The notes beneath the pieces are model-generated. The model did no database searches. It saw only the letters and a program-made list of their open reading frames with translations, and was not told the DNA's origin. A stretch of 9,040 bases of DNA, taken from the NCBI GenBank assembly GCA_023665245.1, contig JAMPEH010000083.1, positions 1-9,040 on the forward strand, read 5' to 3'. This DNA is from Muribaculaceae bacterium. GTDB lineage: Bacteria; Pseudomonadota; Alphaproteobacteria; Rs-D84. Position numbers and translations under genes: made by a program. The stretch's first letter is position 1. Each line of letters begins with the position of its first letter. Shown one piece after another: positions 8,701 to 9,040 of this stretch.

Positions 8701-8991
8701 GATTTTCACGTCGGTCTTGCCGTTGAGCTGGAAGTTTTGTGTGTCCATACCCACATACGACACCACCAATGTGGCCTTCGCTGAGGAAACCTGGATGGTG
8801 AACTTGCCATCGATGTCGGTGGCTTGTCCGTTGGCCGGTTTCCCCTTCTCCTGGACGGTTGCCCCGATGAGTGGTTCTCCCTGCTCGTCTTCCACAACGC
8901 CTGTGACGGTGGTCTGCGCGGCCATCGAGAGTGCAATACTCATCATGACTGCTGTCAGCAGACTCCGGAGTTTGGTTAGTTTAATTCTCAT
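5773..8991 (-). CDS. SusC/RagA family TonB-linked outer-membrane transporter
   Basis: This is a 1072-residue TonB-dependent importer of oligosaccharides. A Sec signal peptide ends near residue 26 (S-M-A-A-Q). A carboxypeptidase-regulatory-like beta domain (about 28-100, T-V-T-G-V-V...G-E-P-L-I-G-A-T-V) follows. Next comes the TonB-box region L-D-E-L-V-V-V-G-Y-G (106-115), then the plug (about 118-258) with the SusC signature N-A-N-A-E-P-L-Y-V-I-D-G-V (176-188) and I-L-K-D-A-S-A-T-A-I-Y-G (231-242). The rest is the 22-strand type barrel, ending in an aromatic beta-signal (Y-S-F-G-L-N-V-T-F). There is no N-terminal STN domain, so control by a FecR-type anti-sigma partner is unlikely. A hybrid two-component or SusR-like regulator is more probable, and none is in the window. 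It is the first gene of the visible operon. The full length appears intact. Confidence 0.98.
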   Translation of the reverse strand: MRIKLTKLRSLLTAVMMSIALSMAAQTTVTGVVEDEQGEPLIGATVQEKGKPANGQATDIDGKFTIQVSSAKATLVVSYVGMDTQNFQLNGKTDVKIVMKENSEVLDELVVVGYGVMKKSDMSGASASLKESDLKGSVITNLDQSLQGRAAGVTAVQTSGAPGSSSSIRVRGQATINANAEPLYVIDGVIVQGGGSSGGDFGLGDALGNGKVSTVSPLSTINPSDIVSMEILKDASATAIYGAQGSNGVVLITTKRGKAGKAKFTYDGMVAWSHQDKRLDVMNLREYAELYNDYVSMGYAKSNDLYSDPSILGIGTNWQDAMFRTAFQNQHTVSAQGGTEAIQYFVSGSYMNQNGTLIGSDFQRFSVRANLDAKMTSWLKLGLSATYSDTDENLKLADGEQGIINYSLTTLPDIPIYNIDGSYSSIVREGYTNPNPIALAMLDEIKLGRQKLTGNIFLDVTPIKNLTWHSELGYDVSSSKADRFKPTVDLGLWVRGSNSSSIQNNSSWFWQLKNYITYTGSVSKLDFTAMLGQECWESHYDYTSVSATGLPSNDVHNPALGDRSSFNIASGYGSSAMASFFTRETLSWDGKYMLTYTYRYDGSSNFGPDNRWAGFNSLAASWRFSNEKFFEPITNWFNNGKIRFGWGQTGNANIGGYAWGSAISRMPSALGQGYRPANIANPGVKWETQEQWNIGLDLSFLNSRINFTGDAYIKTSKDMLMSLQLPSYMGTQGNGSSALAAPKGNYGEIQNKGLELEIRALPFVGDFEWETSFQISFNKNKLVALSGTANANLVGYGQWSDVVSVSEVGQPLYNFYGYVTDGVYQDYEDLLTSPRTAQYPSDGIFNKGNTVWIGDQKYKDLNGDRIIDEKDRTVIGNPMPDFTFGFNNTFRWKNFDLNIFFNGSYGNDVLNYLSINMSNMKSTWTNQLSVVNDRARLVPRDATKVYENGGSWKDDITNQKVSNPNAKIPAAHLNDPADNDRISDRYVEDGSYIRLKNITLGYTLEKKWLQKLHLENVRIYVNLQNLHTWTKYKGYDPEVGASTQDSSGLVYGLDYGRYPSPATYSFGLNVTF

Positions 8992-9040
8992 TAATGTATT
9001 CTATTAGGTTAATATTTATTGTTTTACGAAAGCTTAGACC
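8992..9040 (-). promoter_or_regulatory. 5' leader of the SusC-like gene (partial upstream region)
   Basis: Only 49 nt upstream of the SusC ATG are visible. They are AT-rich and have no Shine-Dalgarno sequence, as is normal for Bacteroidota. No convincing -7/-33 pair is present; TAAGCTTTCG (about 9035-9026 on the minus strand) only loosely resembles a -7 box. The main PUL promoter and any regulator site therefore probably lie beyond the right edge. Confidence 0.4.

Noticed and set aside
8570..9007. 145-codon plus-strand ORF opposite the SusC start
   Set aside because: It is a Ser/Thr-rich shadow of the well-supported SusC N-terminus with no recognisable features.
9026..9035. TAAGCTTTCG as the SusC -7 promoter box
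   Set aside because: It needs an extra spacer base and a mismatch to fit TAnnTTTG, and the -33 region falls outside the window.

Overview
The window is a tightly packed part of a polysaccharide utilisation locus (PUL) from a member of the Bacteroidota, most likely the order Bacteroidales. The evidence is an adjacent SusC/RagA-type TonB-linked porin and SusD/RagB lipoprotein, followed by surface lipoproteins built from IPT/TIG (Ig-like) repeats. The starts have A-rich, Shine-Dalgarno-free leaders typical of the phylum. By eye the coding base composition is fairly balanced, less AT-rich than many Bacteroides; a Muribaculaceae-like or related gut lineage is possible, but the sequence alone does not settle it.

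Every real gene lies on the minus strand, so the transcription order runs from high to low coordinates. It is: the SusC-like transporter (8991-5773), the SusD-like glycan-binding lipoprotein (5757-3991), an SGBP-B-type surface glycan-binding lipoprotein with two IPT domains (3971-2667), and a larger 773-residue lipoprotein with about six IPT-like repeats and two tandem C-terminal carbohydrate-binding-like modules (2646-325). The gaps are only 15, 19 and 20 bp, so the four genes look like one operon. After the last stop come a strong inverted repeat (269-307) and an AT-rich gap of about 250 bp with a Bacteroidales-type -7 box. A fifth gene then begins at 71 and leaves the window after its signal peptide.

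Together the four proteins would form the outer-membrane capture and import part of a PUL. The two IPT lipoproteins hold glycan at the cell surface, the SusD lid passes oligosaccharide to the SusC barrel, and TonB drives import. No glycoside hydrolase, lyase or regulator is inside the window, so the substrate cannot be named. The truncated secreted protein at the left edge is the best candidate for the first enzyme. I see no RNA genes, mobile elements, CRISPR arrays or broken genes. The most interesting item is the 773-residue protein, whose repeat layout looks like a long stalk carrying a duplicated binding tip.
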